Source: Atherinomorus stipes | Taxonomy: Eukaryota; Chordata; Actinopteri; Atheriniformes; Atherinidae | Direction of reading: 5' to 3' | Assembly (NCBI GenBank): GCA_023101725.1 | Contig: JALJCO010008621.1 | Coordinates: forward strand, 727,001 to 791,000 | DNA length: 64,000 nt | Shown here: one piece after another, positions 46,101 through 59,000 of the stretch | Numbering within the stretch: the first letter of the stretch is position 1 | Layout of the letters: every line of letters begins with the position of its first letter | Program-made: the position numbers and the translations under genes | Notes under the pieces: model-generated | What the model was told of the DNA's origin: nothing | Databases searched by the model: none | Seen by the model: the letters and a program-made list of their open reading frames with translations, nothing else

Positions 46101-49100
46101 GATGGGGTTGGGGAAAGGGATGTAACTATGTAATATGCTGTCAAAATTTTGAAAATGTGTTTGTATATTCATTTGATATATAATGATCTGAAGCTAAAAC
46201 AATAGTATGTGAAGTTACAGATATGTTATGCATATGCTTTGTACAATGTCTGTACAGTAAGAATCCCAATATGCCAAGCTGATTGCTGTTTTTATGTTAG
46301 GCCTGCATGTTAATACATGCAGGACAACATTGAAATTATTATATTTGTTGTGCTCTTTAAGTAATTATGGCCAGCAAAGAATAAACATGAGAATGCTCTC
46401 ATATCTTTCTTTTTGGCCACAGTGGATATATATTTCCTGATTCATTAGATATGTTTTTCTGACTGCCTTTGTTTGTCGTCCAAGCTGAAATCAGATAGAA
46501 GTATTAATCATGTCCTTTGCCCCTTTTCTCCCATCCCCAATTTGTTTTTCCTTCAGGTCCTGGCTTGGCCTTTATTGCCTACCCTAAAGCGGTATCCATG
46601 ATGCCACTCCCAACCCTGTGGGCAATCCTCTTCTTCATCATGCTGCTGCTTCTGGGCCTTGATAGTCAGGTCAGTGTTTTTACAATCACTGATTAAGTTT
46701 AGCCAGACTCCTCCCAGGTCCCATGAGTTTTTTTTTGGCTTTTGCCAGCCCTAATGTGTAAAACACATACAGTGTCTCTGATCTGTATCTACAACCTCAA
46801 GGTATCAGATAACTGACAAACAAGAACGGCAACCTGCTCCCACAAAGGCATTCTATGAGCATTGCTAGACTTCACTGTGTGAGCATTATGTTTAATTCCC
46901 ATAAGGTGCCACAATCTAAGTTTTCTTGCAAATTGGTGGATGCTTGCCAAGCATTCTGTTAGTAAACGTCATTATGATAGACTGCATGCAAGCCGCGTAG
47001 CTATGATATAAAGCAGAGCTTTGATTAAGACAAGATAATCTAAGTAGACAAAACACAAGTGCACGCCCGGGGATTCTCCAGCTATATCACATTTCCTGCC
47101 TCCAAGTGTAATTCTACCCCTGTACTAAGTCAGTCCTGCACATGGCCAGCTACCCGTCTCAGCCAAGTGCGAGATCAGGCTGATGCTCTAAATTTGAGTA
47201 CATGTAAATGCTCATGCAAGTGAAGCTATTTCCATGAGAGAAATGGGGCCAGTGTGTGTTTGCGTGTGTTTGCGAATGTGTTTGTGTAGGTGGGTGGGTG
47301 GGTGCACTTTTTGACCATAAATTTCATGCAGATTTATCATCCTGAATGCCATATATTGTTTATATCGCTTACACATACATGCCAACGTAATATAAGAGGG
47401 TTTTGTTTGGTATTGCACAACAATGAAGCATGTTCTTTGTGCATCAGAATGCTGCACTTTAACGCAAGGAGCTTTTTGCTAACTTTCTTATGACTTTATG
47501 AAGTTCATGAAGCAAAAAAGTTAAAGAAGGAAACGGTGATTCACTGTCATTTTGTTTCTGTTTAGCCTTGCTAGCAACACACTGTGTTGCAGAGAGAAGC
47601 CTTGTTGAAATTCTCATTACTGTCCAACAAAGACAGCTCTTATTCTCTGATCACTGGCTTGTGAAGACAAAGCAAGAGCTGCTTGCACACAGAAAGAGAC
47701 ATTCATTTTTCCTTTTCTTTTGTCTTATTTTTTATTACACTGAGAACTTAATAGTTGCTTTTGTCCCCCACAGTTTGTTGAAGTGGAAGGGCAGATCACC
47801 TCTATTGTGGATCTCTATCCATCCGTCCTCAGGAAGGGTTACCGCCGAGAAATCTTCATCGCAGTGATGTGTTTCATAAGCTATCTCCTGGGACTTGCCA
47901 TGGTAACGAAAGTAAGTTCACCAGCAGTCACTGCACCCTCACTTTGCTGCTTATTGTGTTTAGAAAAGGAAAGGAGACTGTGTGTATTTGGATCTACCAC
48001 AGAGATAGCACCACAAGTTTTCCACAAGCCTGTTTGCTGCTGCATTGTTACAACCAAATAAGGCTTCCTACCACATTCAGTGGCCACATCCTGCATGTGT
48101 GAATGGAAAGATTTGGAATGCTGTTTTCCATTTAGCTGTTAACCGTGCTTCAATGACATCTCGGCACCTGTTGAACTCTGCCTTTATTGGTTGAGTGCCA
48201 GTATTCTTGTGTCCTACTTTCGAAATCTACTTTATACCCCTTCTATCTCTGACTTTCTTTCTTGCCACACACCTCAAAGAGATAATTAATGGAGCTTTTT
48301 TTTTCTGCTCTCTTTTCCAGGGTGGCATGTATGTGTTTCAGCTCTTTGACTACTATGCAGCCAGTGGTGTGTGCCTTTTGTGGGTTGCATTCTTTGAATG
48401 CATTGCAGTAGCCTGGGTTTATGGTAAGTAGAAACAACTGTATCTGTATCATTTTAAGTAATGATTCACAAGAGTTTGGATAGAAAAGGATCCCAAAGGA
48501 TCTCTATGGAGGCAAACAAAGGTGTGGGTGTTTTACAGGTCAGTAATAAATAAGTTTAACTGCAGTGCTCTGTCGAGGTTGCGAGGAGATGGGGATAGAG
48601 TTGGCCCCCGGCTGGTGATTGGCTGTACAGAGCTGCCTCCCACCAGATTATGTCTTGTCATTATTGATGAAGCAGAAATAAGAAACCCAAAGAGAATAGC
48701 TTGAAATAAAAAAAAAAAAACGATAATAAAAGCCGATGTTAAATATTGTAGAGTTGAATGCTTTCATGGTTCAAACCCACAGAAGCTCTTCTTCATGACT
48801 TTTTTCGATGCTCCAGGGATTCAACACTTAAAAATTGAGTTGCTAAATACAAGATTCTGGTTAGAGAGTCTTGTACAAAAAAGAAAGAAAGAAAATGAGG
48901 AGGACAAACAGTTCAAAGAGGAAAAATCCTAAATCTTTGGAGGCATTTCTCTTCTCTTAGATATGATTACAGCTGATTTTATTATTTGGGTTATTTGTTG
49001 ACTTCTCAGAAAATCTGGCCCCTGTAAGAAAAACTTATGAGAAACAGAACTAATTAAGGATTAAAAATGTAAAGTTACCACAAACAAAGAAATACAACCC

Positions 49101-50396
49101 TTATCCAATAGTCAGTCAAGGAAGATTAGTAATGAACTACTGAGACAAAGCTTTGAGTGTTTGTAGTGCCTAAATACATTTATATATAGAACATGACCTC
49201 GTCCTCGTGGAAAGATATGAAGCAGTTTATAGTTAACACAGATAAGGACTCATAAACCTGTAAATCTGCAGGTAGATTTGAAGGTTGTTCTACAATTAGA
49301 AACCGTGTTCAGTGGACATTATTTGGCAGACACATAAAGTAGGTAACCACTTCATTCTTTTTTTTTTTCTTTTTGTGTTTGATAGGAGCTGACAATTTCT
49401 ATGACGCAGTTGAGGATATGATTGGCTACAGACCAAACCCATGGATGAAATGGAGCTGGACCATAATCACTCCTGTCCTCTGCATGGTGAGAGATCAGTG
49501 TTATTTTATTGTAGGGTAGAGGTGGTGCTGAAGATACTGTTGGCGATGACATGTGACACATGGTGATAGTTGAACTTTCCAGGTCATAGGGGAAGCGCTA
49601 AACGTGGCATGTGTTTGTTTTTCAGGGCTGCTTTGTCTTCTCTCTGGTGAAGTACAAGCCCTTGACCTATAATAAGGTTTATGAGTACCCTGACTGGGCC
49701 ATTGGCCTGGGCTGGTGTTTGGCCTTGGCCTCCATGATCTGCATCCCCATGGTGATGGTCATCAAGATCTTGCAGTCTGAGGGACCTCTGATTGAGGTAA
49801 GCTGGTATAGTATTTCTAAATGGAGTTTTCTTGCAAATTAAGATGAAAATTCAACATAAATGTAAAACAAATGAAGACTAAAGGAAATTTCACTAACTTG
49901 AAAAAGAAATGGTGTTCCCAAACCTTAATTTAGGTGCTTTAATTATTGCTTAAAGAAGCACAATTAAATGAGAGGGGTGGATTTCCCTTGAAACCCTGCT
50001 GATACATTTCACTATCAAATGCTACTTGCAAATTGAGTTTCTGAACACACTTCATTCCTTTTCTAAAGAGTCCTTGCTATGTCTATTGAAGCTTCTCATA
50101 TAGTGTTAGATTGATATAGCTTGAATCCTTGCACATGCACTCCAGATGTCTGCCATTTCAAACTTTAGAACTGACATTTTGAGTCTTAACTAGCCTCGTT
50201 TCTAAAGATCATTAGCCTAATGTTTCATCTCTTCCCTCAGAGGATCAAAGCAGTGGCAGCACCGGCGAAGTCAGGCGTGAGCTCTCGCCCGAAAGAGTAC
50301 AATCTGAAGTGCAGCGAGCTGACACAGCCCCTGGACCCAAACGGGAACAATGGCTTGATCAAGCCCACCCACACCATTGTGGAAACAATGATGTGA
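38002..50396 (+). CDS. slc6a6: Sodium- and chloride-dependent taurine transporter, complete
   Basis: Imports taurine with Na+ and Cl- at the plasma membrane. Coding exons: 39795-40023, 40119-40253, 41898-42132, 42533-42665, 43410-43544, 44747-44850, 44991-45115, 46557-46669, 47774-47911, 48321-48423, 49386-49486, 49626-49796 and 50241-50396. From ATG 39795 they give 1878 nt (625 aa, human 620). A first exon ends at 38012 with ATG at 38002 (ATGAAGGAAAT). Spliced to 39794 it adds MKEI in frame, so either ATG may serve. TM1 has [11 protein letters not shown] (residues 60-70). Extracellular loop 2 has a Cys pair ([10 protein letters not shown]) and N-glycosylation sites NKT, NAT and NFT. The tail ends [11 protein letters not shown], the taurine transporter signature. 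Intron 3 to 4 contains a (CA)n run. Confidence 0.96.
41879..41893 (+). repeat. C15 tract in the splice acceptor of slc6a6 exon 3
   Basis: Fifteen consecutive C bases directly precede GCAG at the 3' splice site, replacing the usual mixed pyrimidine tract. Confidence 0.85.
42159..42193. repeat. (CA)n microsatellite, slc6a6 intron
   Basis: About 17 CA units, 27 bp past an exon end. Confidence 0.95.
43113..43140. repeat. (CA)n microsatellite, slc6a6 intron
   Basis: About 14 CA units in the intron between 42665 and 43410. Confidence 0.95.
45116..46556 (+). other. slc6a6 intron, nothing recognised
   Basis: A 1.4-kb intron. 45460-45700 is more GC-rich than its surroundings but shows no coding or repeat motif that I can name. 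Confidence 0.5.
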
Positions 50397-52322
50397 GCGC
50401 TCTCTGTGAGAGGAATACGATTGATGTGCTTTCTGTGTTATTATATTTGCTAACTTTGATAAGGGTAGGTTTACATTGTCAAATATATGCATTTTAGAGA
50501 TACTCTGGTTTGATTTCTATTAAGAGAGATATATATTATTGTAATTTTTTTTCTTGTAATTTTTTTTTTTATTTTTTACTCTATTGATATTGTTAATGTT
50601 ACAATTGTTGTTGCTGTAGTTGGCACTGATCTCAGTTTAGGCAGTATTTTCAGATAGAACATGTTCAATGTTTACTACCTTTCTGTTGATTCCGGAGAGA
50701 TGAGGAATTTGCTATGTTTTGGTGTAAAAGGAGGGAAAAACAAATAATCACTTCTCACAAATTCAGTTAACAAAATGGTCAATTAACCATGATAGAAAAT
50801 AGAAAACATCTAAATAGCCTCACATGATCTTGTCGCCCCGGTTAACATCTCATTTCCTCTTGTTTCTCACACTGCAGTGAAAATGAATGTACCTCTGCTA
50901 GTGGCAGACGTGACATCTCTTCGAGGACATATCCGTAACACATAAAGTGGCAACACAATGTGTAAAGTTAATCTTACTTAACATCCCTTCAGTTACATGT
51001 TGACAAGGCCTTGGTCAAATACTGTGAGATAAGCATTCAGACAAAGATTTATACTGGAAAAAAAATCAGCTTAGATGATAGTAAATGAAAAAAATAAAAC
51101 AGCTAAGAAAGAAAAAGTAAGGAGAAAAGGGAAGTGGCATTTTTAGAGTATTTGTACACTGCCTGTGTGACTACTATAGTCAGCCCCAGTGCATTTATTG
51201 AAACCTCTGTTTGCACTTTATAAGTCGTTTCACCTTTATTGTAGTATTTGTTTTTATTGTGCAATGTATTGCACTTACATTTGCAACACATTTCGGGAGG
51301 AAATATTTTTAGCTTCTAACTTTTTTGATATAGTAACTTTTGATATAGAATATCTAGTTGTCTCCTTGCTAAGACAATGGTTTAAACAGAGTAGAACTAT
51401 GACATCAAATACTCTGATTTATAATTATTAGTGGGATCTGTGAGAACATTACATTAAAAACGTTACTCTTTTTCTAAACAACCTGACAGCTTTCTCCATT
51501 GTGCTCATTTCAATAGCAGGCATGCTCGACAGAAATACCACTTTACCGTTTATTATGTTCAGTTATATTTGTTATGTAGAATGTGAATTGTTTGTAAATC
51601 ACATATGCCTTTTTGTAACAATTTTTTACTGTATGACATCTGATCACCATCATGGATTCATTATTTTGCTGAAAGCTCACTGATGGGTTTTCTAAATATC
51701 AAATATAGTGAGTGTGCTGCACGGTGGCGTAGTGCTATGCTTTAATCACAGCAAGCCTCACAGAAAGAAGGTTCCTGGTTCAAACCTCGGCTAGGACCTT
51801 TCTCTGTGGAGTTCTCCCCGTGCATGCACGGGTTCTCTCCGGGTTTTCTCCGGGTACTCCGGCTTCCTCCCACAGTCCAGACACATGCATATTAATTGAA
51901 TTGGTAATCCTAAAGTCTCCCTTGGAGTGAGTGTGGGTTTGAGTGGTTGTATCTGTAATGGACTGGCGACCTGTCCAAGTGTACTCCACATCTTCCAATA
52001 ACAGCTGGGTTAGGCTTCCCCTCCCACGACCCTGCAGTGGATTAGTGGGTATACAGACAATTAATGGATGGAGTCATTCTGAGCCCTTGTTACACTTCTT
52101 TGAGTGTGCAATGATAAAATGAAGCATCCTTATTATAATGAATCAGCTGGCCTTGTAAGACACAAAATCTAAAGGAATTGTTTTCCTGAAGCATGTGCAG
52201 GAGCCACCACAGTACCTTGCTGCTTGGGCTACTTGGAAATTGAAATGTACCAAAGTATTTTTTGTCTCACATTTATCCCCTTGAAGATGCACATTGCATC
52301 ATTTCTGTATAGATAAAATAAA
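50397..52322 (+). other. slc6a6 3' UTR (inferred)
   Basis: A/T-rich sequence after the stop. Candidate poly(A) signals AATAAA lie at 51093-51098 and 52317-52322. If the distal site is used, the 3' UTR is about 1.9 kb and includes the retroposon at 51717-52067. Confidence 0.5.
51717..52067 (+). repeat. 'GCACGGTGGC' fish retroposon, near full length
   Basis: Begins GCTGCACGGTGGCGTAG. It contains GGTTCAAACC (box B-like), CTCTCCGGGTTTTCTCCGGG, GTACTCCGGCTTCCTCCCAC and a 3' part ending ATTAATGGATGGAGT. Same family as 9638-9795. Confidence 0.85.
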
Positions 52323-53215
52323 CATTTTTCCTTGGATTTATTTGTGGTTTCTCTTGATATTGATGGCTCTGTGCAATGTATGCATTAATATTTCCTTCAA
52401 AGCGCATCATCAATATCACATCATTACAAAATTAAAAAGTTTAAAAAGAAATATAAAACTGAGAAATGTTGTGTATGTGCTGATGTGACCTCTCAGACTG
52501 TGAATGAGTTGCCTTCCTTCACTCCTCTTTGCAGGGATTACTGTTGGCTTTATGCTGTCATATGGTTATAGTTTATTTCAAAGGTTATTGAGTGCTATTG
52601 ATCTCAAAAGCAGCAGACCACATGGAAGAGAGAATCATTTCACTCCCTAAAAGACACTGATGTAAAAAGAGCCACAAATTTGTGGTTGGAAAGGGAGCTG
52701 TTGTACTGTCTGTGATGCTTTACCAACAGTGTGTCAACCCCCATGTCTATAGGATCCATATTAGGTTTACTTTGAGATTCATAACCTTATAGAGGGTGGA
52801 ACAAAAATGAATTTTAAAAATTTCTTTATACCTCTAGCCTTTTAAAATATTTCCTTTTAGCTGTTCTTTATAAGACTACTCAGTTCTGATTGGCCAATAT
52901 GAGAACAAGACCATTATTTTATTTCTTTACAAGGATACACTCAAGCTCCATTTGTCTGAAAATCTGACAACTTTCCAGTTTTGATCAAAAAAAATTCTTA
53001 ATGTTTTGAATAAGAAAAAATAGATTTTTGAAGTTTTCTCAAACACAAGAGATGTACAAGTAAATGCAAATAATTTGCTCCATGAGGAGAAAAAAAAAAA
53101 GTATAGACTTCAAGAACATCGAGTTAAGCAGTGTCAGAGGACTACCTCATCTGAGTGAATAAAAAAATATTTAAAAGAATGAAATAAAGATTCCAAGATA
53201 AATCATACAAGCAAC
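52323..53215. other. Spacer between convergent slc6a6 and GRIP genes
   Basis: A/T-rich, no gene recognised. Confidence 0.5.
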
Positions 53216-56022
53216 TTTATTAAAATCAGAAAAAGAGGAGTCTCTTTCTGCCGGTATTGAGTTTATTGCAACAAGTATGAAACTGTGCACAGATCATACA
53301 CAAATGAAAAATAACCAGTAGTCATGGCAAAGAATTTTTACCATTTACAAAACCTTTTTTTTTTTGTATACTTCGTAATCTCTGCAACCAGCCGCCATCA
53401 CTGCACTCTTCATTCCCCATTTTCTGAACTACAACAAATCTGCTTTGGCAAATAGTTGGCATGTCCTTTGATTCATGCCCTCCAAGAGTCTCACCATTCT
53501 TGTCCTTTCTCAGATTGCACATCCTTGACTCCTCTCCTTGGGTTTTAATCTCTTTCCACCTGACATGTCAGTAAGGGTGGAGGGGTTGAAGGGAGATGCA
53601 ACTAAATGAGACGTTCTTATGTCAAAGTGGTCATTTTTATAAACTTAGAGGGATTAGCTTTTGTTTTAGCCCCACAGCTGGAGGAAAATAGATGAGCTTA
53701 TCAGGTAAATGTTAACATTCAAAACATTTATGTCCATTTTACAATAAGGGACAATCTGTCATTTTCATATTCCATCGATGCTAAAGACCTCTAAAGTGTC
53801 CACCTGTGCACACTAGTTTAGAGGGCCTCTGGAAAGCGCCCCTCTCTTATTCTCCCGTTCAGGTGCATTCTAGGAATTGCAATGCTTAAGATCCAAGATA
53901 TTTTGCAGATATATTTTTGGTTCACAGGAAAGAGAATACAGGGAAAAGATGAGGCGGCACAACATGGGAAAAAAAGAATAATGTGCTTAGGTAATCAATT
54001 TATTTAAAATTGTTCTCTGGCTTTCCCAATGTGGAGAAATACTCTTTTGAGCCGTTCTTGCAGCAGTGATTACAGTCACATACACCACAACATCTAAGAT
54101 GCATTTGTCCAGCCATAAATAATACTGCAAACAGCGCATCTCAAAATTAAGTCAATCACATTTGACTGAAATCCTCTCACACCCACAGTTTGGCAGAGAA
54201 ACTCCCCAAATCATTTCCGTAGCAAGTCTGGCAGCAAAACTCAGTTTGCCGATGCCTTTCAGGTGCAGACATTTCACCACGCCTCTTTAATAAATCCCTG
54301 GAGCTGTTTTAGCAAAACAGAGTTTGTGCTCATGCAAATGGTTAGTAAATCCGGTTCATTGGCCGCTGCCCCTGGAGGCATCATCAGAGTAAACAGATGA
54401 CTTCACAGACTGCAGCGTGAGGAGAGCCAAACTAAACACCACAAGCCAAAGCTAAATAAACCATGGTCTTGCAACTTTATTGCCATAAAAAAAACAATTA
54501 GGTACATTTCTTACTGGATAATAAATTAAAAATAATATCTCCAATAAATCTTCATGGCTCTTTTGAACCAATTATTCTTTAGGAAAGGGTGCTGAAACAA
54601 ACCAAGGGAGGGGGAGGGGGGGGGGGGGGGGGGGGGGCACAACCACATTCAGCATCACAGCTTACATGACAATACATCAAGTATCCATATAATGTAAATA
54701 AGAAAAAGCACTGCATACATGATGTATTTGACTGTATAAATACAGCTGCAATACAATAAATCAATAAAAAACCTTAAAAATAGGCCTCTGTATACAATAA
54801 CATTTAATCAAACAAATCAGAAATCAAAGGGTTACCATCCCAACAATTAATTAGCTTCTGAGGCTACTATAAATAGGACAGTGCCGCAATCGCAGAACGT
54901 ATTCACATTAGCCAACACGTGAAACATTCTTTCCAAATCAGCATCTCCTATTTAAAAAAAAAAAAAACAAAACAAAACTGCTGCATATCATGACAAAAGG
55001 TGAGACCTCACAAAGATCCGGTTGAATCAAACGTAACAGGGAGCAAACTGCTGAAGACAGACCGTATGCATGCTGAACATGCTTCATATTCGCAATGACC
55101 AGTGAAAATGAAAAGTGAAAAGATGTGAATTCACAACATAGAAAACAAACGTGGGTCATGTGCAGGAGCAGTGTCACAAAGAAAATGTGCAAAATATAAA
55201 ACAAAGATAAAAAAAAAGTCTTTGGAAATGCCGTGATAAAGAAAATTTGTTTCTTGAACCAAAACGCCATTAGTCAAGGGCATGCTTTAAAACAAAGGTT
55301 AGCGTGTCCTCGTTCACATTTGTATTAAGATGTAACGTGCCGTAAAATGCAGTTAGTGATAGTTGACAAGTGTCAGAGAGCATTCTGTCTATTTGGAGGT
55401 CCTGTGCCCTCTGTGGGGCAGGCAATTCGGGGTAAAGACTGGAAACGAAGGCAGTGAGCCAAATAGTGGCTTAAATATATCAAACAGGTTCAACAAACCC
55501 TGAACTTCAAGTCCAAACTGTGCATCTGTGTGAGTGTTTGATATGCATACCAAACATTGTACTGTGTAAAATAAGAAAAAGAAAGCCCATTAGAACATGA
55601 AGCTTATTAAAGCAAAATATAGTAAATTTATGCAGTGAATGTGTGCAGCATGTGATTCTCCCCAGAGCTGAGGCATGTGTGTTGACATCCTGGCCCCATC
55701 AGAAGCTATGACTCCTGTGTTATATAACCCTGCATGCGGCTTTGCCTCTGGTGGTGAAGAGGTGGGGGTGGTGTGGGGTGGAGTGGGGGTGGGGAGTCCT
55801 GTTGCGAGGCCACAGCCGCCTCTGAACTGAGTCGCCTGAACGCAGTGGTGACTAAAAGCGGCAATCGTGAACACATGCGCTTGTAGCTTTGCGAGTGAGA
55901 GATGGCGTCAGGGAGAAAGCTTCCTTCTGTAGATGCTCTGTGTGCTGACCATGAGTGGGAAGGTCTGTCTGACAAACAGAACTATGTGTGGGGTCCAAAC
56001 GTTGCAGCATCGATCTTTGCAT
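53216..56022 (-). other. GRIP gene 3' UTR (inferred)
   Basis: No coding signal after the GRIP stop. Minus-strand AATAAA candidates are at 54481-54476 and 53221-53216. A G22 run (C22 in the transcript) lies at 54616-54637. A G-rich stretch lies at 55755-55800. Confidence 0.45.
54616..54637. repeat. G22 homopolymer
   Basis: Twenty-two consecutive G bases preceded by GGGAGGGGGA. It could form a quadruplex and is prone to sequencing and length error. Confidence 0.9.
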
Positions 56023-59000
56023 TCACAGGGCGATGCTGTTGGTCCTGTGGTTGGCAAAGCAGAACAGTGAGTTTGAGGGGTCGTCACAGTCGCTGGGCAG
56101 CTCTGCATCTACTGCTGCCAGTGGATTCCTGCTAATGACCAAATCCAGGCAGTCTCCGGCCTCCATAATTAGAGGCACAGTTAGACAACAGTCCAAATCT
56201 CTGGTCCTCACACGGTTCACCTGAAAGATCACAACCAACTCCATTAACATTCCGGTCACCTCTTATTTCTGCAGGGTTTGACAACTTACAAAATCTGCTT
56301 ATTGCTTAAATGGTGGAAATTTCCATTATTTTACTATTTCTCCCCAGCAGAATAAGCAAAACACACAAAAATATGGGTTTTATTATTTCCCAGCAGGTTA
56401 CCTGCCCCAAACGGCTGCCCCACGTCAACTTAGCCAACTGCTACAGTATAAGATTAAACTGTATATACTGCCAATATGACAGAAGTCATCATCCCCAAAA
56501 ACCCAGCCCAAATAACCTGCCTTTGGAAAATACAGTCAAAACACAAACTGGGTATTTGGAGTTCTGAAGTTGTACTTGTATTCAGAATCTGTGCTAAATT
56601 TTGATAACTTGTTTCTTTGGACTATTTATTTACTCATTTACACTTAAAAACTAATTTATTTTGCTTTTAAAAGGACAAATAGTACCTGAAGAATGCGGTC
56701 AAAAGGCTTTAAACCCGCCTGGTCAGCTGGGCCGTCTGGCCTGATCATATTTACATAAACTCCTTTTTCAAGGAGCCCATCTGATACACTGAAACCAAAG
56801 TCATGGCTCTCAGGTCCTTCCTTAGGGAGACCTGCAGATAAATAGGAGAAATTTAGAATCACACAAACTTTCTTAGGAATAAAAACTTTGTATATTTTCT
56901 TTTATAAAAAAGAATGGTATGCCTTCCAACAGGTTCTTTATACAAATTTATAGTCCGAGTTGCATCGTAAGGAACCATTAATCTGCTTTTTTTCTTATAA
57001 AACTGACAAAACTACTGTTAAGTGTCAGATGACATAACAGAAGTTTCTGTGGGCTGAGAAGCAAATTCATCGAGAAGATAAAAAATCAGTCTGGACATTT
57101 TCTTTTAAAATCTCCTCAGAGACTTGAAAAGGGGACTAAAAGGAACATGCATCGTGGTGCAACACAAACTCTGAAAGAGGCATTTTGTGTCTGTATTTCT
57201 TCTGGAAATGTGTTTAACATTATGATCAGTCTCATGTCTGAACATGGAACTACTGCTTGGTGCTGGCTGGCTTAGGCTGAGCATGAAGTCCAGAATATGG
57301 GTTTAACTGTGAACCTAATCTTGCTCTGCATGTCTTTCTGGTGTCTTTTATTACGTCCACTTCCTGTGTGAACACCAAACAGTTACAGTATGCACAATAT
57401 GACTATCATTTGTTTCTCTTTGGATCAAGGCTGCTAGATTTCACCATAAAACCAAACAAGAAACAGCTTTAAAAGGAAGATCTTAAGATGACCTTTCATG
57501 ATATTGAGCAGGTTGTGTCAATGCAAAACATTGTATTATTCCTCACTCAACGACCATAATGTGCTCCATTACTGCCAGTTCAATAAAGCGCAATGAGACA
57601 CACGACTCATGTCAGCAAGGTTTCTAGGAGGTATCTGTGCATGATCTAATGACAGCATACGCAGCTGCACCGGCACTGTTGTGTAATTAATATTTGTTGT
57701 TCATATGCAGCAAGTCCTGTCTAGATATGCATGTGGCTTGGTTACACACAGGAGCGGTGGAGTGGGGGAGGAAGGCGCACAAGGTAGCATACAGGTCTAA
57801 ATTTATGTTTATGCCACCTTCAAACTATAGTGCTGACAGCTAACAATCAGACTTTAGCTGAAATGTTTCAGCACGCCTTTGAATAACAGCATGATAACCA
57901 AAGTGGTACTTTATGTGGAATATGAAAATATTCATATGTGCATGTGGGCCTGAGCAAAAATTGTGATTTGGGGTAACATGGGAGTTAAAGACTTGAGGGA
58001 TACTTTAACATGGAAATGGTGCAAAGATATGCAAATCACACTATATTCAGTTTAAAATGGCACAAACATGTCCATGTAAAAACTTTGTTGGAATATTTAT
58101 AATTATGAGCCTTTAAATAATTTGTCGATTACATTACAAAATTTAATGAAAAGCTCAAGCCAGTATTGAATAACATGCTGCAAAAGTTGATGAGACAGTT
58201 CAAAGTTGCAAATACCAACTGAAATATCCTGAAACAATGCCCCCTCTTTTTTTCCCCCTGTTGAAATGACCATCTGTCAAGGGAATTGCTTTGTGCACAT
58301 GGCAGGCCCTGCTTATGAACAACATACAGGTTTTGCAGCCATGAATATTGGAGTTTTTAGGAAAAGCGTTGTTTACTTCAGCAAGACATAACCGAACGAC
58401 ATTCTCCTATGAAATATGTTTTGTTTTTTTTATTAAAACATTACACAGAATCCTCCTACTGTGTTTCAAAATAGCTTTTACCTCATTCCTCAGTGCTTAC
58501 TGTATTCCAGCTCGGGTACAGAATATCAACAAATATCAAGTTTGTATAAAGACATGTATCAAAGGTTGAATATGGAAGATTTTCATTAAAAGCTATATTT
58601 CTTAAAAAAAAAAAAAAAATAACCTCTGCGAGTCATTTGGAGGGGTGCAGAATGAAAGTACAGCCTTTCCTTAAAAAATTATATTTAGACTGAAAATAGA
58701 TATAATGGGTTTGACAATGGCATTACGTTTACATCTATAAGACAATACACGCCGCCATTGCGGGTTGCCAAATACGATCTCTGTGTGGGAACGGTATGTT
58801 GGATGCAGTTAGGCTGGCACAGGGAGAAACTGTGGAGTTGGCAAGTCAAGCAGCTGCTTTAGAGCCCTGGAGATATTGCTACCCGTTTCAGAAGAGGAGA
58901 GACCTGAGAAGAGAAAAACTGGAGTAAATTTAAGAGAAGCCTACACTAGATGGACCCACAAATGTTTTCCACAGCAACAAAACACGGAGGTGGTGACTTT

